Origin: Heligmosomoides polygyrus polygyrus | Lineage: Eukaryota; Nematoda; Chromadorea; Rhabditida; Heligmosomidae | Length of the DNA stretch: 64,000 bases | Assembly: GCA_947396885.1 (NCBI GenBank) | Contig: OX377202.1 | Span: 60,538,034-60,602,033 of the forward strand | Direction of reading: 5' to 3' | Shown: positions 1 through 11,269 of the stretch, one piece after another | How positions within the stretch are numbered: position 1 is the stretch's first letter | Layout: each line of letters opens with the position of its first letter | The notes under the pieces: generated by a model | What the model saw: the letters and a program-made list of their open reading frames with translations, nothing else | Database searches by the model: none | Told to the model about the DNA's origin: nothing | Made by a program: the position numbers and the translations under genes

Positions 1-2042
1 TTGACGTTTCGCTTGAGCCCGAACGTCGCCAAGCGGTCACACCAAGCTTGCACTTGTCGCTCAAGATCAGCCTTGCCTTCACTGGCAAGCGTTACGTCAT
101 CTGCATATAGCAGCGCCCAAGGAGCAGGCTTCTGAAGGTATCGCGAAATGGCATCCATTACGACAATGAGAAGGAGTGAGGAAAGCGCGGAACCTTGGTG
201 AACACCGACGGAGATTGGAAACTCGCACTTCACTCTTAGGACAAGAGTAAAGAATGCGCACCCACTCGATCAGTTCTTCAGGAACACCGTGCTGTCGTAA
301 GGCGTACCACATGACCTCACGCGGTACACGATCAAATGCTTTCTCCAGGTCGAGGAAAGCAATATGCAGCGGTTTTTGTTTCTCGCGATGTCTTTCTACA
401 AGAAGGCGAACAGCATGAATGGCGTCGATGGTGCCACAGCAGGCTGCGAAGCCACACTGGTTGGTTGAAAGCCGGACGATCTCGCGAATACGTCCATCCA
501 CATTTCGCCCAAATATTTTCATACTGTGCGAGACCAACCGGGTTGGACGGTAACTTCTGCAGTCCGCAGGCCTTCTTCTTCCAGGGATCGTCGTGCTTTG
601 CTGCCAACTACCAGGAACCTTCTTCTCCGCAACAACCTGGTTGAAAATTTTCGTTAGCCACTCAGCAGGATTTCAGCACCTTGAGTTCCATAGTTCGGCC
701 GCTATGTCGTCAGGACCCGTTGCTTTGCCTGGCTTCATCTTCTTCAAATCCGCTTCCGTCTCCTGCATAGTGATTTTCTGCACAGGACCATGCGTAGGAG
801 GGACACAAGGTATAGGCGGATGGGCAATCTCTACTGTTGACATTTTCTCGAAGTAGTCATGCCATCGTTGGCTTTTGCAACAGCAACAGCCTTCTTAGCC
901 GGCATCTTCGCTTTTTGGTAGCCAATTGTCGGCTGTGTTGTCGCTGAGAAGAGCGTGATATAGTCTTTTCTCCTCTTTGACTTTTTCCTTGACGTCGCCA
1001 GTCCACAGCCAAGTCTGCTTCTCATCCTACGACGCAACACTTCGTCATGCCCAGTTCGGAACGTGCATATTGTAGCATCGAATCGGTTTCACTTTTCCAT
1101 GTCTCCTCAACAGTGGCGACCGTCGCAACCGAATACAATCAACAACAGCTACGTTCTTCTCTTTCATCCGCCACCACTTGATCCTTGTTGCTCCGCATCG
1201 CTCGACCTGCCTCAGCCTCGGAGGGATGAACTTAAGAGTGCAGATCTGCGGACGGTGCTGCGTGGCGACAGTCTCGTATGGCACAACCTTCGCATCTGTG
1301 ACCAGCCTTCGATCGCGATGCTTGACAAGGATAAACTCAATCTGTATTTTGGTATCCCCGCTATAGAAAGACACGAGATGGGAGTCACGTTTTCGAAACA
1401 TTGTGAGATTATGCGCAATGGTGAGGTTATGCGAGTCCGCATACTCAAGAATTCGTTCACCATTAGCGTTAGGTGTTCCATACCCGAAACCGCCATGGCA
1501 GCTGTAACCATCTTTCGCAGTTCCAACGTCCTGTTGAGATTACCTGCGACAACGACAGGGTCTTCTGGTGGCACCTCTGCTATCTCATCATCAAGCAGGG
1601 TCCAAAACTCGTCCTTGGCTCTCTAGGAGCAACTTGTCTGCGGAGCGTACGCAGTTAATAAATGATACCTACGCTGTTCAGAAGCAACACCGTTCCACGT
1701 TTGCAATCGCATCTCGGAAACGTTCGGAGACGATCACACCAACACCGCTGGAGGTCCTGGGGCTGCCGCACAGAATGGCCTTAAAGCCTCGGTCTATGTC
1801 TCTCGACTTGCAACAACAAGTCGATTCGTCTTCACTCCAGTGCCTCTGCCAACTCGCACGAGCAGCCATTCAACGTACCCACATTGCGTAGCAACGCGGG
1901 TCCTGCTTACGTTACGGGGCTTTCGGACTAACTCAGTTGCCACCGATGCCGTCTTCGCATCAGGGACCCTCGCACACTTTTCACACTCGCCGGGCTTTGT
2001 GAGTGCGCGTCGGCTTCCGCGGACCCCGTAGCATTGACTCAA
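1..2042 (-). mobile_element. RTE-clade non-LTR retrotransposon, decayed copy
   Basis: Minus-strand relative of the RTE at 33661-39678, aligning from reverse transcriptase motif C (near base 110) back to the N-terminus (near 2042). The best remnant (97-537) carries the FLDLEKAFDRVPRE motif A block and the preceding CGTIDAIHA block. Endonuclease remnants include a GDLN-like block degraded to AGNLN and a truncated AP-endonuclease tail. Several frameshifts and small deletions make it a pseudogene. Its 5' end reaches an ATG at 2042 (MSQCYG...), further upstream than the better copy, so it shows where the family protein may begin. The 3' part lies beyond the window edge. Confidence 0.85.
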
Positions 2043-2277
2043 GAACTCTTACACGTCATTAACCATGTGATGTGACATGGGATCTCCATAGGCCAGATTG
2101 TCACATGGGCCTGTCGCCTGCAATCGAGTGCGGTGATTAGCTTTGCTCGCATAGCGAGCAGTTTCTAGTGGCACCACGTGGAGGAACGGACATAGGCTTA
2201 CGGTTTTCGGAAACTGATTGCATTTGCTCTGATTGAAGATCAAACTGCGGATACAAACCATTTGTAGTGCTTTTCTA

Positions 2278-3186
2278 TTAGGGGGGGGGGGGCAAAAGTA
2301 ATGAAACACCCCGTGCCGTGTCCACATATCTCGTGGCTGGAGTCTGGTTTCGTGCTTATCGTATTTGTATTTTTGTATGCTACTTACTGAAGCCCATCTG
2401 AGAAGTTACTACTTCCGCCCTTTCCAGAAGCATGCCAAAACCCCAGTCTGTCACGCGCCGAAACCCCGGTCTGACGAGTCGACCTGTTTCGCGCAAATCT
2501 CGCCCAATTCCCAACCCCGAGCAGTCTGGGCTCAATAGTCACGCAAGATGAGAAGCACGTCTTCTACCTTAACCCTGCCAAGCAACGAGTCTGGGTGAGG
2601 CTTGGTAACCTGTTACCAACGTTCGTTCGGCGAGATGTTCACGGCGAGAAGCACCTTTGGAGCTTTTGGGCCTCTGCCCATGGACCGGTTTACCGGAAAC
2701 TGTTTCCCAAGAGCACAACGATGAACTCTGGGGCCATTGTGGACGAAATAGAAGAGATGGTCCGGCAACTCGCTCTTCTTCATTCGCAGCGCTTCAAGAA
2801 GGTCCTCCTCTTCGACAACGCAGCACCCCATCGCAAACAAGTAACCACGGATAAGCTTGGCCAGCTGGGCTACGTTCACATGCCTCAACCACCGTATTTG
2901 CCGGACATCTCTCCATGCGACTACCACCACTTCTTGGACCTACGGGACTTCCTGGTCGGAAGGGATACAAAAACCCAAGGAGTCCTTGACAACCATATCG
3001 AGCAGTTGATCAACACCAGGCTCAAGCAGTTCTGTAAGTATGGAATCAGGAAGTTGACTGAGCGATGGCAGCAAGGTCATTGCCCTTAATGCCAAATACA
3101 TTTCTCAGCATCGTTGAGTTGTAACTGAGTTATAAAGAGATAAAGATTTTTTTCAATTTGTCTCATTACTTTTGCCCCCCCCCTAA
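2278..3186 (+). mobile_element. mariner element with poly-G terminal inverted repeats
   Basis: The ends are inverted repeats: TTAGGGG... (12 G) then CAAAAGTAATG at the left, and CATTACTTTTG then 9 C and TAA at the right. TA flanks both ends (2276-2277 and 3187-3188), the mariner target duplication. At 909 bp it is shorter than a full ~1.3-kb mariner, and the DNA-binding N-terminus of the transposase is largely missing. It is therefore probably an internally deleted, inactive copy. Confidence 0.85.
2460..3089 (+). pseudogene. mariner transposase, C-terminal catalytic part
   Basis: The frame encodes the catalytic core of a mariner DDD transposase, the enzyme that cuts at the inverted ends and reinserts at TA. 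Visible motifs are VTQDEKH (first Asp, 2547-2549), a WASAHGPVYRKLFP block, LLFDNAAPHR (second Asp) and PPYLPDISPCDYHHF (third Asp). Exactly 34 residues separate the second and third Asp, the mariner D34D signature. The C-terminal IRKLTERWQQ helix is present. The open frame runs upstream of 2595 without an ATG, and the N-terminal helix-turn-helix is missing. I see no stop inside this part. Truncation is why I call it a pseudogene. Confidence 0.85.
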
Positions 3187-3189
3187 TAG

Positions 3190-6100
3190 TACCGGCCGGA
3201 AAACGTTCGGCTTTCTACTAGATTGAAGGTCAATTGCTGTCGTTTTGCATGAGCTGGAACACTGGATTGGAGCCCAATCTCACTGCTTAGCTACCGCACT
3301 CTAAAAGAGGGAATTAAGTCGAACTTTAAGCGATGGAAAACAAATAGGAACAGTTGGTGTTGGGGGGGGGGGGCAAACTCTTGGAATGCCTTTTAGTAAT
3401 AGAGAGGAGAGCCAGTCACAAGGGAGTTGTTCCCTACCATCTCTCCAAACCTCACTGCCGGTGAGGGCAGTGTCATCGCACGAAATAAGTAGGCCTATGG
3501 CGTGCGACCACATCTCGAACAAAGTCGGGAGCTGACCGAAAACGAGTACCTCGTTTCTCCTTCGCGAAGCCCTCGCGTCGGACCTTTCTACCGCTGCCAG
3601 TGACAGGACGACGATCGCGACAACACGGTGCATGCTGGAATTTCAGTGTTTTCCGGGCGCTGACAGCCTTGAAACAACAGCAGACGACGAGCGATGATTG
3701 AGTGCTGAGGTTGAGATTAGGAGTGTGGCAAACATTCATTCTGAAATCACAGCAGCAACACCCACGTGTTCCTGGCTGCTTCACCTTGAACGCCGCACGA
3801 CGAAGCGTTCAACATCCCTTGCCCTTCACTGCTTTCGATCAGTTCTGCAGGTCTTTTTGAATCCCGCCAGGTATGGTGTCTCGTTGTAGGCGTTCCTTAC
3901 TCTGCTGATTTGGAGGCAGCACTATAGAGTAAGGCATAATATTCGTTACCCCTTTGGTGTGTCATGAATTTTAGCTTTGCGTGGAACTATAAGATAATAC
4001 ATAGGCACTTTGGATATGTAAGTGAACTCTCGAATAATATACCATTGTTTGCCGAAGATGCAGCAGGAGCTTCATTCATCTCAGACAGCCAACCAAGGGA
4101 ATTTGTAAAGAGTAAAAACCGATCTGTGAGATATGTTCTTGCCGAGTTCGCTCACAAGTCTTATTGGCAGCAGCTGGTCCACCAGTTATTATAGTAAACA
4201 AGTTGTGGTGGCCTCGTCGACTCAGCGACCATCATCCGGTGATAGATGAACATATAACCGCAAGCAAACCCAGCCTTGGTGTTTTCCCAGATTTTTGGGA
4301 CGCCTTTGCAAATCTTTTTTAGACTCAGTTTTGTTATCCTTAAGAAATAGAAATTCTGCAAAATATATGGTTTCTTGCAGACAAAGATGTAATATGTTGT
4401 TTAAGAGATAAGATCATAACGAAATTTTTCGGAAGAGATCGAATTCGTCTTCATCTTGATAAAGTACTAATTAGAAGCCAAGCAAGTGAGCAACACATTT
4501 CAAAGGAAGGCAGTCAATACTCTGATAGCGGCAGTTGTTGGATTAGGTTGCAGCACAGAGGTGACGTCGGAAAGTGCAATCACTGCCAATTCACTATTCA
4601 GTGTCCGCCTCTTCTTCATTCCTTCCCATCTTATTGTGATTCTTGAGCGCTTCATGAACGTCAGCTTTTTCCGCAACTAATCGGCGGGTTTCTCGGCTAC
4701 GATTGCTGAACCTCACGACCAGGTCTCCACACGTGTATATCGAAGCTGCCGGCATCGTCACGAATTTTGTAGCGAAGCACTTGACAGACTTACTGTCATC
4801 TGTTCCAGCACATTTGTTTGTTCTTTGAATTGTGAGCATTTTTCGACTACTCGAACTCGAAGCCCGATTTGGGTTGTTTTGAAGTTTTCGTCTAATTGCG
4901 GTCCACGACAGGCCGAGAGACCGCGTGCCAGGTATCCATGAGGGCAGTTCGTCTCGCTCGACCAGAGAGTCTGTCTCAATGCTCGAGAGAGGCAGGATAT
5001 TCCTGCGCCGAGCCCACGCCTTAGGAACTGCTCCCAGCAACTGAGAACACGTGCGTGTTCCTCCGCCATGGCACTCGTACACCGTGTGGGATTGTAGGCT
5101 CTGGAAAGCGCTGACACGTAGCGAAGGTGAAGCAGACGAAAACTTCCCCTCGGACTTTGTTCAACAGCGCGTTCAACCATAGGGTTATCTCCATCTGCGA
5201 TATTTGTGGAGTACGTTTACAATTATTTTCGAATTTTTCTCTTCCTCTTCTAGCGAGCCTTTTATCCCACGCAGTCACCGAAATCGCTGTTTGTCTTCAT
5301 CTGCTGATGTACTTTATACACTACATTTTCATAGTTGTATGATCCTACGATTCTTTCAAACTGTTGACTCTTTTTGACTCTCCTTCCATAGCAAGTGAAT
5401 CAGATGATTGAGTAGGAGGATGGACAATTAATAATGATTACGTAGTCTAATTGAGCCGCCAAGCTACGTTTGCATCTTTTTGATATTCTTGATGTTTCTT
5501 TCAGAGGCAGGATATTCAGAACAAGAAACAACCTTCGACATAAATAATGGCATAAAAATTCTGTAAGGTGCGAGAGAATGTAAGCAGAGTTGACTACTGA
5601 GCGATATTTAATACTATTTGCGTTGTCACAAGGTGGATTAAAATTGCAAGTAAATCGCTCGGAAGCAGTAGCGCACCCGTCCAGGTGGAGGGAGGTTTTT
5701 CATTCCGTCTGCTCGAGAACGGCGGAAAGGTTGGACTAAACTACGCGTAGTAGGAAAGGACCAACGAACCAAGTCTGGTACGGTGTTTTGTAATTTCTAT
5801 CAGGGGAGGCCGGTCTGCCTGCCTTGTTTGCTCTTCTAGTGGCGGTCCTCCGTAGTTTGGCGCAAAAGAAAGAGGCCGCTTTCGCGCACTTTTCCCGGTG
5901 ATCAAAACTGTATTTCAGTGGATCTGGGGGACCGTCTGCTACTTAGCATCCGAGAGCACAAGCTTCTCAACTAGACAGCTGCCTTCTCTACCTGAACGTC
6001 GCGTGTGGTGGTTCAGTCGTCCAACTTTTGCATCCGCAGGGAAAATTCCTATCTACGGTTGTTGTCCAGTTCGATGTGTTCCTTTGGTCGGCACCGCAAA

Positions 6101-6608
6101 TATTGTTAACTGGCTAAAGGAAGACGTCGAGTTAGACAAACTCGTCTAATTTTTGACGTTGAAGCCTTTAAGAAAAGCCCAAGTTACAGTAAGAACGCTT
6201 CTCCAAACTCATTCTCGTTGAGCCTCGAATACGTTCCTCCAAGTCAGTCAAACACGTTTTTCAAATCCAAGATTGATTCAAAAAAAAAAACAAAAAAAAA
6301 ACAGTACTTCTACTTCAATATCACCAAACGACTAAACCGGTTTATTATTTTATTATTCTGTTTTTTCACCACTTTTCTCCTATTCGTTTGTGGAACCGCT
6401 CAATTTACGGCCGCCGACTTCGTGAAGCAAGGCCGGCGGAAGGGAGCCGAAGCTTAAATGTCAGTGCTTTTCTCACGCTTTCAGCGAATCGCCTGAGCTG
6501 TTAATTATTCGAGTCACAAAGACCTGAAGACGCTCTTCTGCTCCTAACGAGCCCCAGATTTTTGACAACCACTGAATTAGACTGTGGAAGTGGCTGAGTT
6601 TGAGCTAG
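3190..6608. other. No recognised gene; unique-looking sequence
   Basis: Open frames here are short and none has a recognisable domain. The longest are on the minus strand at 4594-5082 and 4758-5180 and overlap in different frames. A second poly-G run lies at 3362-3373. A/T-rich stretches, including an A-rich run near 6280-6302, break up the right half. A host exon on the minus strand near 4600-4800 cannot be excluded, but no splice-consistent model was found. Confidence 0.4.
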
Positions 6609-6610
6609 GG

Positions 6611-9240
6611 TCAAGCTCAAGGTTCGAGAATCGTACGGGGGTCGTACTGTGGCATCGTTTTGAGGCAGGCGAGTCGCCGTACTGCGACCTTATCTTAGGG
6701 GTGGATTGTCTTGCAATTTTTTAGGCGACTTTTGTATCGTTCAATAAGCTGTTTTTTCAAGATGTGGCATCGACATTGGGAAGATTCACGCACGGCTTTC
6801 TTCATTGAAGGAGACATGTTATGAGCACGGAATTGAGTCCTGTAAATTTTGAATATCGATTGTTCTACAGTAAAAATATTGAATTTCCTAGAGCAGTTTT
6901 CTAATCAATCAGGTCGGGTTCAACTATTGCCGATTTTAGTAGCATTCATGGCACGACACATCTTTCTACCTGAAGGAGCGAGATCTTGATCTGAAATTGT
7001 GCTCTGTGAAATATTAATTCTATTCGTTAGTGGTCAATTAAGCGTTTTCATAAAGGATTACAAGATTTCCTGCAGTGTACAGGGATATTTTGGGGAGTTT
7101 TGGGAAGGAGTCCTAAGCAAGACCTGACTAGTTGCGGATATGAATTCTTTTCTACCAGAAGAAGACACCGTTTGGGGATGAAATTGCACTGCGTATCATT
7201 TTGAGCCCTAGCTTCTATGAGAGGAACCAAGTCTTTCCGCAGTGATCCTCTGTATGACTGCGCAATCGTATCCAAATCGCCGTTTTTCAGGATCTATGTG
7301 AAGGACTCACACGAGTGAAATTTTGCCGTTTTAAAGTTGAGGTGTTGTCCTAGATACAGTTTAAACATAGGGTTTTCTGCCAGTATGTGATCAAGGGGGG
7401 TCGATTTTGCATTGCTTGCCGAAAAAAATCGATACAATAATCCAACCCGTCACCGATCATATAGAAGACCGCTGCAAAAAAGCTTGATTCTTATTTGTAA
7501 CGGGCAATGCTTGAAATTTCAAGAAGTGCATTTCCATCTCCATAGTGCTCTCCTTGGCCGCGTTTAGCGCAGTCGGAGGAGATGTCAGGCGTCGGGTGCT
7601 ATCGATGCCGGGTTTTTGGCTCGGATTTCCCGCTCAGACCAACCAAGCCTTTCATCCCTTCGGAGGTCGGTGATTTGATGCTAAACCTGTCTGGCAAGGA
7701 TCGAGCACTGAGTGTTCACGGGCTGGCCACCGCAGGTCATTGTATTGTAGTGCATTGCAGTATACACATTCAAATCGCTTCCACGACATCCCGTAGAATA
7801 AAATGCGTGGCGTATCCCAATGGTGGTTGAGTAACGTCGTCCTTAATCCTTTATCCTTTTAGATGGTTTTCTTCAGGCGGGATAACACTTATTTCAATGC
7901 GGACTTCGCATGCGACCGACGAAGTCACAGAACGGAGCTGATCGCGTATAACCGATTATAACTCGCGGAGCTTTCAGAGTTTATGAGAAGGTAATCGCGA
8001 ACTAGAAAATTAAAATACGATTCTTTCATCAGAAAAACGGCCTCTACAAGTTGCTTCTCCTATACGGGAAAGGAGGTTTGATCCTTCGTCGATTTTCTGC
8101 AGATCGATCCCCTGGATCACGTAGAGAGCGCTGTTTTTGGAGCCCTTTTATAAGGGTAGAATCGCTTTCTCGCATACTTTTCAGTGCACATTTAGTTTAT
8201 AAAAACTCCGAAAGCTCTTCGAGTTATAACCGTTTATGTGCTTCCTGACTTCGTGGATCGCATGCGAAGGTTGTGTCCCCATGGAAAACAATTTTCTCTC
8301 CCTGAAGGAGACACGTCTTATAAAAGTGAAATTGCACCATGCAAAATTTTAGGAACAGTTTAGTACATAATAAAAAAGCCATATTCTCCACCATTTTTTC
8401 TTTGACAAACGATGCAAGATCGAACTTCATGATTTGTGGAAGGCTGCTGCACAAAAAACAGATTTTTATCTTGATCCTGGGAAAAGTTTTTTAAAAAATT
8501 TGGCGCAAAATTCCATTTGGATAACTTGTCTCCTGCAGATAGAACATTTTGTACTTTTATGGAAATCGTCGATTTTGAATGCAACTCTCCCTAATCATAC
8601 AGAATATTGCTGCCGAAAGAATTGGTTATTTTACGGTAGAGAAAGCTGTGCTCGAAACTTTATGCGGTACAGCTTCACCTGTATCGCTGAGTCTTTCAGG
8701 TGGAAACGTATTTACTTCTGTAACAAGTCAAGACATCGTTTGCGACTTCGTGATCGATTAGAACAGTGCTTCAAAAAATCTCTGCACACTATAGACAAAT
8801 TTTAGTAAACCTTTAGAAAGCACATAGAGCCTTATTGACAAATATTGGCATCATTTTTCAGATAAAAAGTCGTTCGTACAGGTGGAGGTATGCGCCATTC
8901 CATTACAAGCTGCAAAAGATTAAACCGGTTCTGATCGATTCGAAAACAGCTCCTAGAAGACCTTTAATTTTAACTGTATGTCAATCAATTGTCAGAACTT
9001 TATAGAATTCAATTCCGTGCTCATAACATGTCTCGAAAGCTGCGCACGTTTCTTCCCAACATCAAAACCACACCTGGGAAAAAGCGACTTATTAAAAGGT
9101 GCAAAGGTCACCAAAAAAAGCTGGAAATAAAAACAGGTGAAAGCAATAAAGCTGTGTTGGAGACAGGTGGTCGCATCAGATCTGTTCCAAGTGGGGTCAT
9201 GAATTTTCGGCAAAAATCGAAAGCCAGGGTTGACCCTGCT
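6611..9240. mobile_element. hAT-like non-autonomous element, copy 1 (CAGGGTCAAGC family)
   Basis: Left end TAGGGTCAAGCTCAAGG and right end ...GGTTGACCCTG are inverted and match the ends of the element at 33759-36844. The flanking 8-mers GTTTGAGC and CTTTGAAC are 6/8 identical, which fits an old 8-bp hAT target duplication. A GGGGGTCGTAC-type block follows the left end and ATTTTCGGCAAAAATCGAA precedes the right end in both copies. The interior has diverged repeats of a module containing a 'CTGAAGGAG...GTGAAATTG' string (around 6805, 6973 and 8300). No transposase is present. A SINE lies inside at 7556-7860. Confidence 0.65.
7556..7860 (+). repeat. tRNA-derived SINE, copy 1
   Basis: A ~305-bp unit beginning with a tRNA-like head: an A-box TAGCGCAGTCGG (7565-7576) and a B-box-like GGCTCGGATTTC about 40 bases later. 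A body follows that matches the copy at 55585-55890, including 'GGCCACCGCA..TCATTGTA' and 'CCACGACATCC.GTAGAA'. It ends in TCCTTTA-type tail repeats. SINEs are transcribed by RNA polymerase III from these boxes and moved by a LINE. The partner LINE is not evident here. It is nested in the hAT-like element at 6611-9240. Confidence 0.8.
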
Positions 9241-9923
9241 TTGAACGCTTCCAAAGGGTTGCTGTTTCAGTTGATCTTGGTCGGTAAAACATCATCCATG
9301 GACAGTTGCAAAGGATCCACGACTTCGAGGTGCTGGTTCAACTTGGTGCAAACTGTTCTAGCATTTCAAGGCCCGTCAAACACCCGTTAACCCTGATAAG
9401 GAACGTCTGTAAACTTACTCCAACGATTCTTAACAAGACCTATGGATATGGTCTGGTAGGGCATGTATTACAGAGCCTAAGGTGAACTTCGTTTTTGTTG
9501 GGACCACTGGGCCGTCGAAAAGCATGAAAAAATGCTGCCTAGTTGACCCGTTTCCACTTGCAGCTGGCTAGTGAGGAAAGGAGACCATCGAGGTAGCCAG
9601 TGTGCTAAGGAAATTCTGGTTCATACCTGGGTTAAAATTGAAAAGCTTATACGAATTCGTTACTACGCGACAAATTTTTGTCCTTTTTGGACCACCCCGT
9701 GGCCGCCAGCAACAACGCACTTCGTCCTTGAGCTCCTTTTACAAGGAGAGCCTCCAAAGTGGCGGTGAGCTTTTGCGGTGGAATTTTTACAGGATGTAGG
9801 GTCCCCATGTGGGGAGTCCAAAACCATTGTTTGTTTTTTCGGAATGCTCTACTTCGGTCGAAAAAAGGCGTGTGAAGACGTGAGCACGAAGTTCATCACG
9901 CCCTGCCGCCTCCCACTGGACGT

Positions 9924-9990
9924 GGTCGGTTGGCGTAATGATAGTGTTGTAGCTCCACAGGAGCAGGGTCGTGGGTTACATTCCCCCTTG
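9924..9990 (+). promoter_or_regulatory. tRNA-like unit (degenerate Pol III boxes) in the left arm
   Basis: TGGCGTAATGATAG resembles a tRNA A-box. The B-box position reads GGGTTACATTCCC, so its core TTCGA is mutated to TTACA. The minus-strand partner at 11015-11085 keeps the intact box. No complete acceptor stem is visible, so this is not annotated as a tRNA gene. Confidence 0.5.
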
Positions 9991-11014
9991 TGCTAGTTTT
10001 TTGCATTTTGCGATTTGTCGTCAGTGGGACCCTTTATCTCCATTTCCAACACATTTTTGAACAAAAACATGGCAACAAATGTCGTTTACGTTCATCGAGT
10101 TCTTTGAAAGTGGAATGGTGAGAATTTCTGACCTCCAGGTTAATCAAGTCTAAAACTCAGGCTAGATTCGTGATCAGCACCACAAAAACCCCCATGCACA
10201 GAGTTTGGGCGAAATTGGTGCATCCTCTCCGCCCTCACTTACGTACTCACCACACCTTCTCTAACCTGTCATGAGAAAACGGGAAATCCAGAAACCGATG
10301 TCAGATTCATGATCAGCACTCCAAGTAAAACCCGTAACCGAAGTATAAAAAAAAATTTTGTCGACCTCGCCAGTACACTGCATGGCATCTTTTGGTTTTT
10401 GAACAGTCAAGCTGTTTCAAGATGAGGTGTTGTAGATAGCAAATTCTATTATATTCTTTGCATTGATGGAGTCAAATGCGTAGTAACCAACCGCTAAAAA
10501 TAGATAATGGTGTACAAACCTTATTCAACAATGATGGAGGATTGCAAAAAAAGCATGCAATCGAAATACACTGCTCACAAACTGAACATCTACGCTTCTG
10601 TCTACCACCTGCTCAAAAAAAGGAAGTAGTAGCACCGATATTCTACTTTCTGTGTAGCCCTCCATCGCCTAAGATATTCAACTGGTTTCCATCTTGAATG
10701 GTTTCACACCTCAATGACCTCCCTTGATTGACATTGAAGACCGAGGTGCAAAGTCCGTTCTACAAGTAAAGATGGTGAGGTCAGAAGCATCAATTTCACC
10801 CAAATTTTGTGGGTGGGGGCTATTTGGGGTGCTGATCACCAATCTGGCACTAGTTTTGACGTGCTTAACCTGGAAACCTTCCCACCTTTCCACCTTGAAA
10901 GAGCTCGATGAACGTAACCGACATTTGTTGCCGTGTTTTTGTTCAAAAATGTCTTGGAAATGTGGATAAATGGTCCCACTGACGATACATCACAAAATGC
11001 AAAGACAACAGCAA

Positions 11015-11085
11015 GAAGAGGGGGAATCGAACCCACGACCCTGCTCTTGTGGAGCTGCAACACTACCATTACGCCAAACGACTAG
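11015..11085 (-). promoter_or_regulatory. tRNA-like unit with intact A and B boxes in the right arm
   Basis: On the minus strand, TGGCGTAATGGTAG (11063-11076) matches a tRNA A-box and GGGTTCGATTCCC (11022-11034) is a consensus B-box, at normal tRNA spacing. Between them lies GCAGCTCCACAAGAGCAGGG. Acceptor pairing is poor, so it may be a fossil tRNA or a captured Pol III promoter. A T-rich stretch downstream could act as a terminator. Confidence 0.55.
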
Positions 11086-11269
11086 ATCAGGTGGGAGGCG
11101 GCAGGACGTGATGAACTTCGCGCTCGCGTCTTCACACGCCTTTTTTCGACCACAGAAGAGCATTCCGAAAAAAGTAAATATGGTTTCGGACTCCTCACAC
11201 GGGACCCTACATCCTGTAAAAATTGCATCGCAAAACCTTGCCGCTATTTTGAAGGCTCTCCTTGCTAAA

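Larger units (their letters stand above)
9735..11268. mobile_element. Palindromic element with tRNA-like units, copy 1
   Basis: The left arm (about 9735-10340) recurs as its reverse complement at about 10725-11268, with a ~400-bp central spacer. Shared blocks include AAGGAGAGCC, TTTTTACAGGATGTAGGGTC, CGAAAAAAGGCGTGTGAAGA and the tRNA-like segment. The spacer, with 'CAACAATGATGGA.GATTGCAAAAAA' and 'TGTGTAGCC', is shared with the element at 27790-29210, so this is a family. I found no long coding frame and no clear terminal repeat or target duplication, so the superfamily is unknown. Confidence 0.7.

Noticed and set aside
4594..5180. Two overlapping minus-strand frames (162 and 140 residues) as a host gene
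   Set aside because: Different frames over the same DNA, no signal, no domain and no consistent introns. Composition alone is not enough.
11015..11085. Functional tRNA gene
   Set aside because: A and B boxes are good, but acceptor-stem pairing is missing and the unit lies inside a repeated palindrome.
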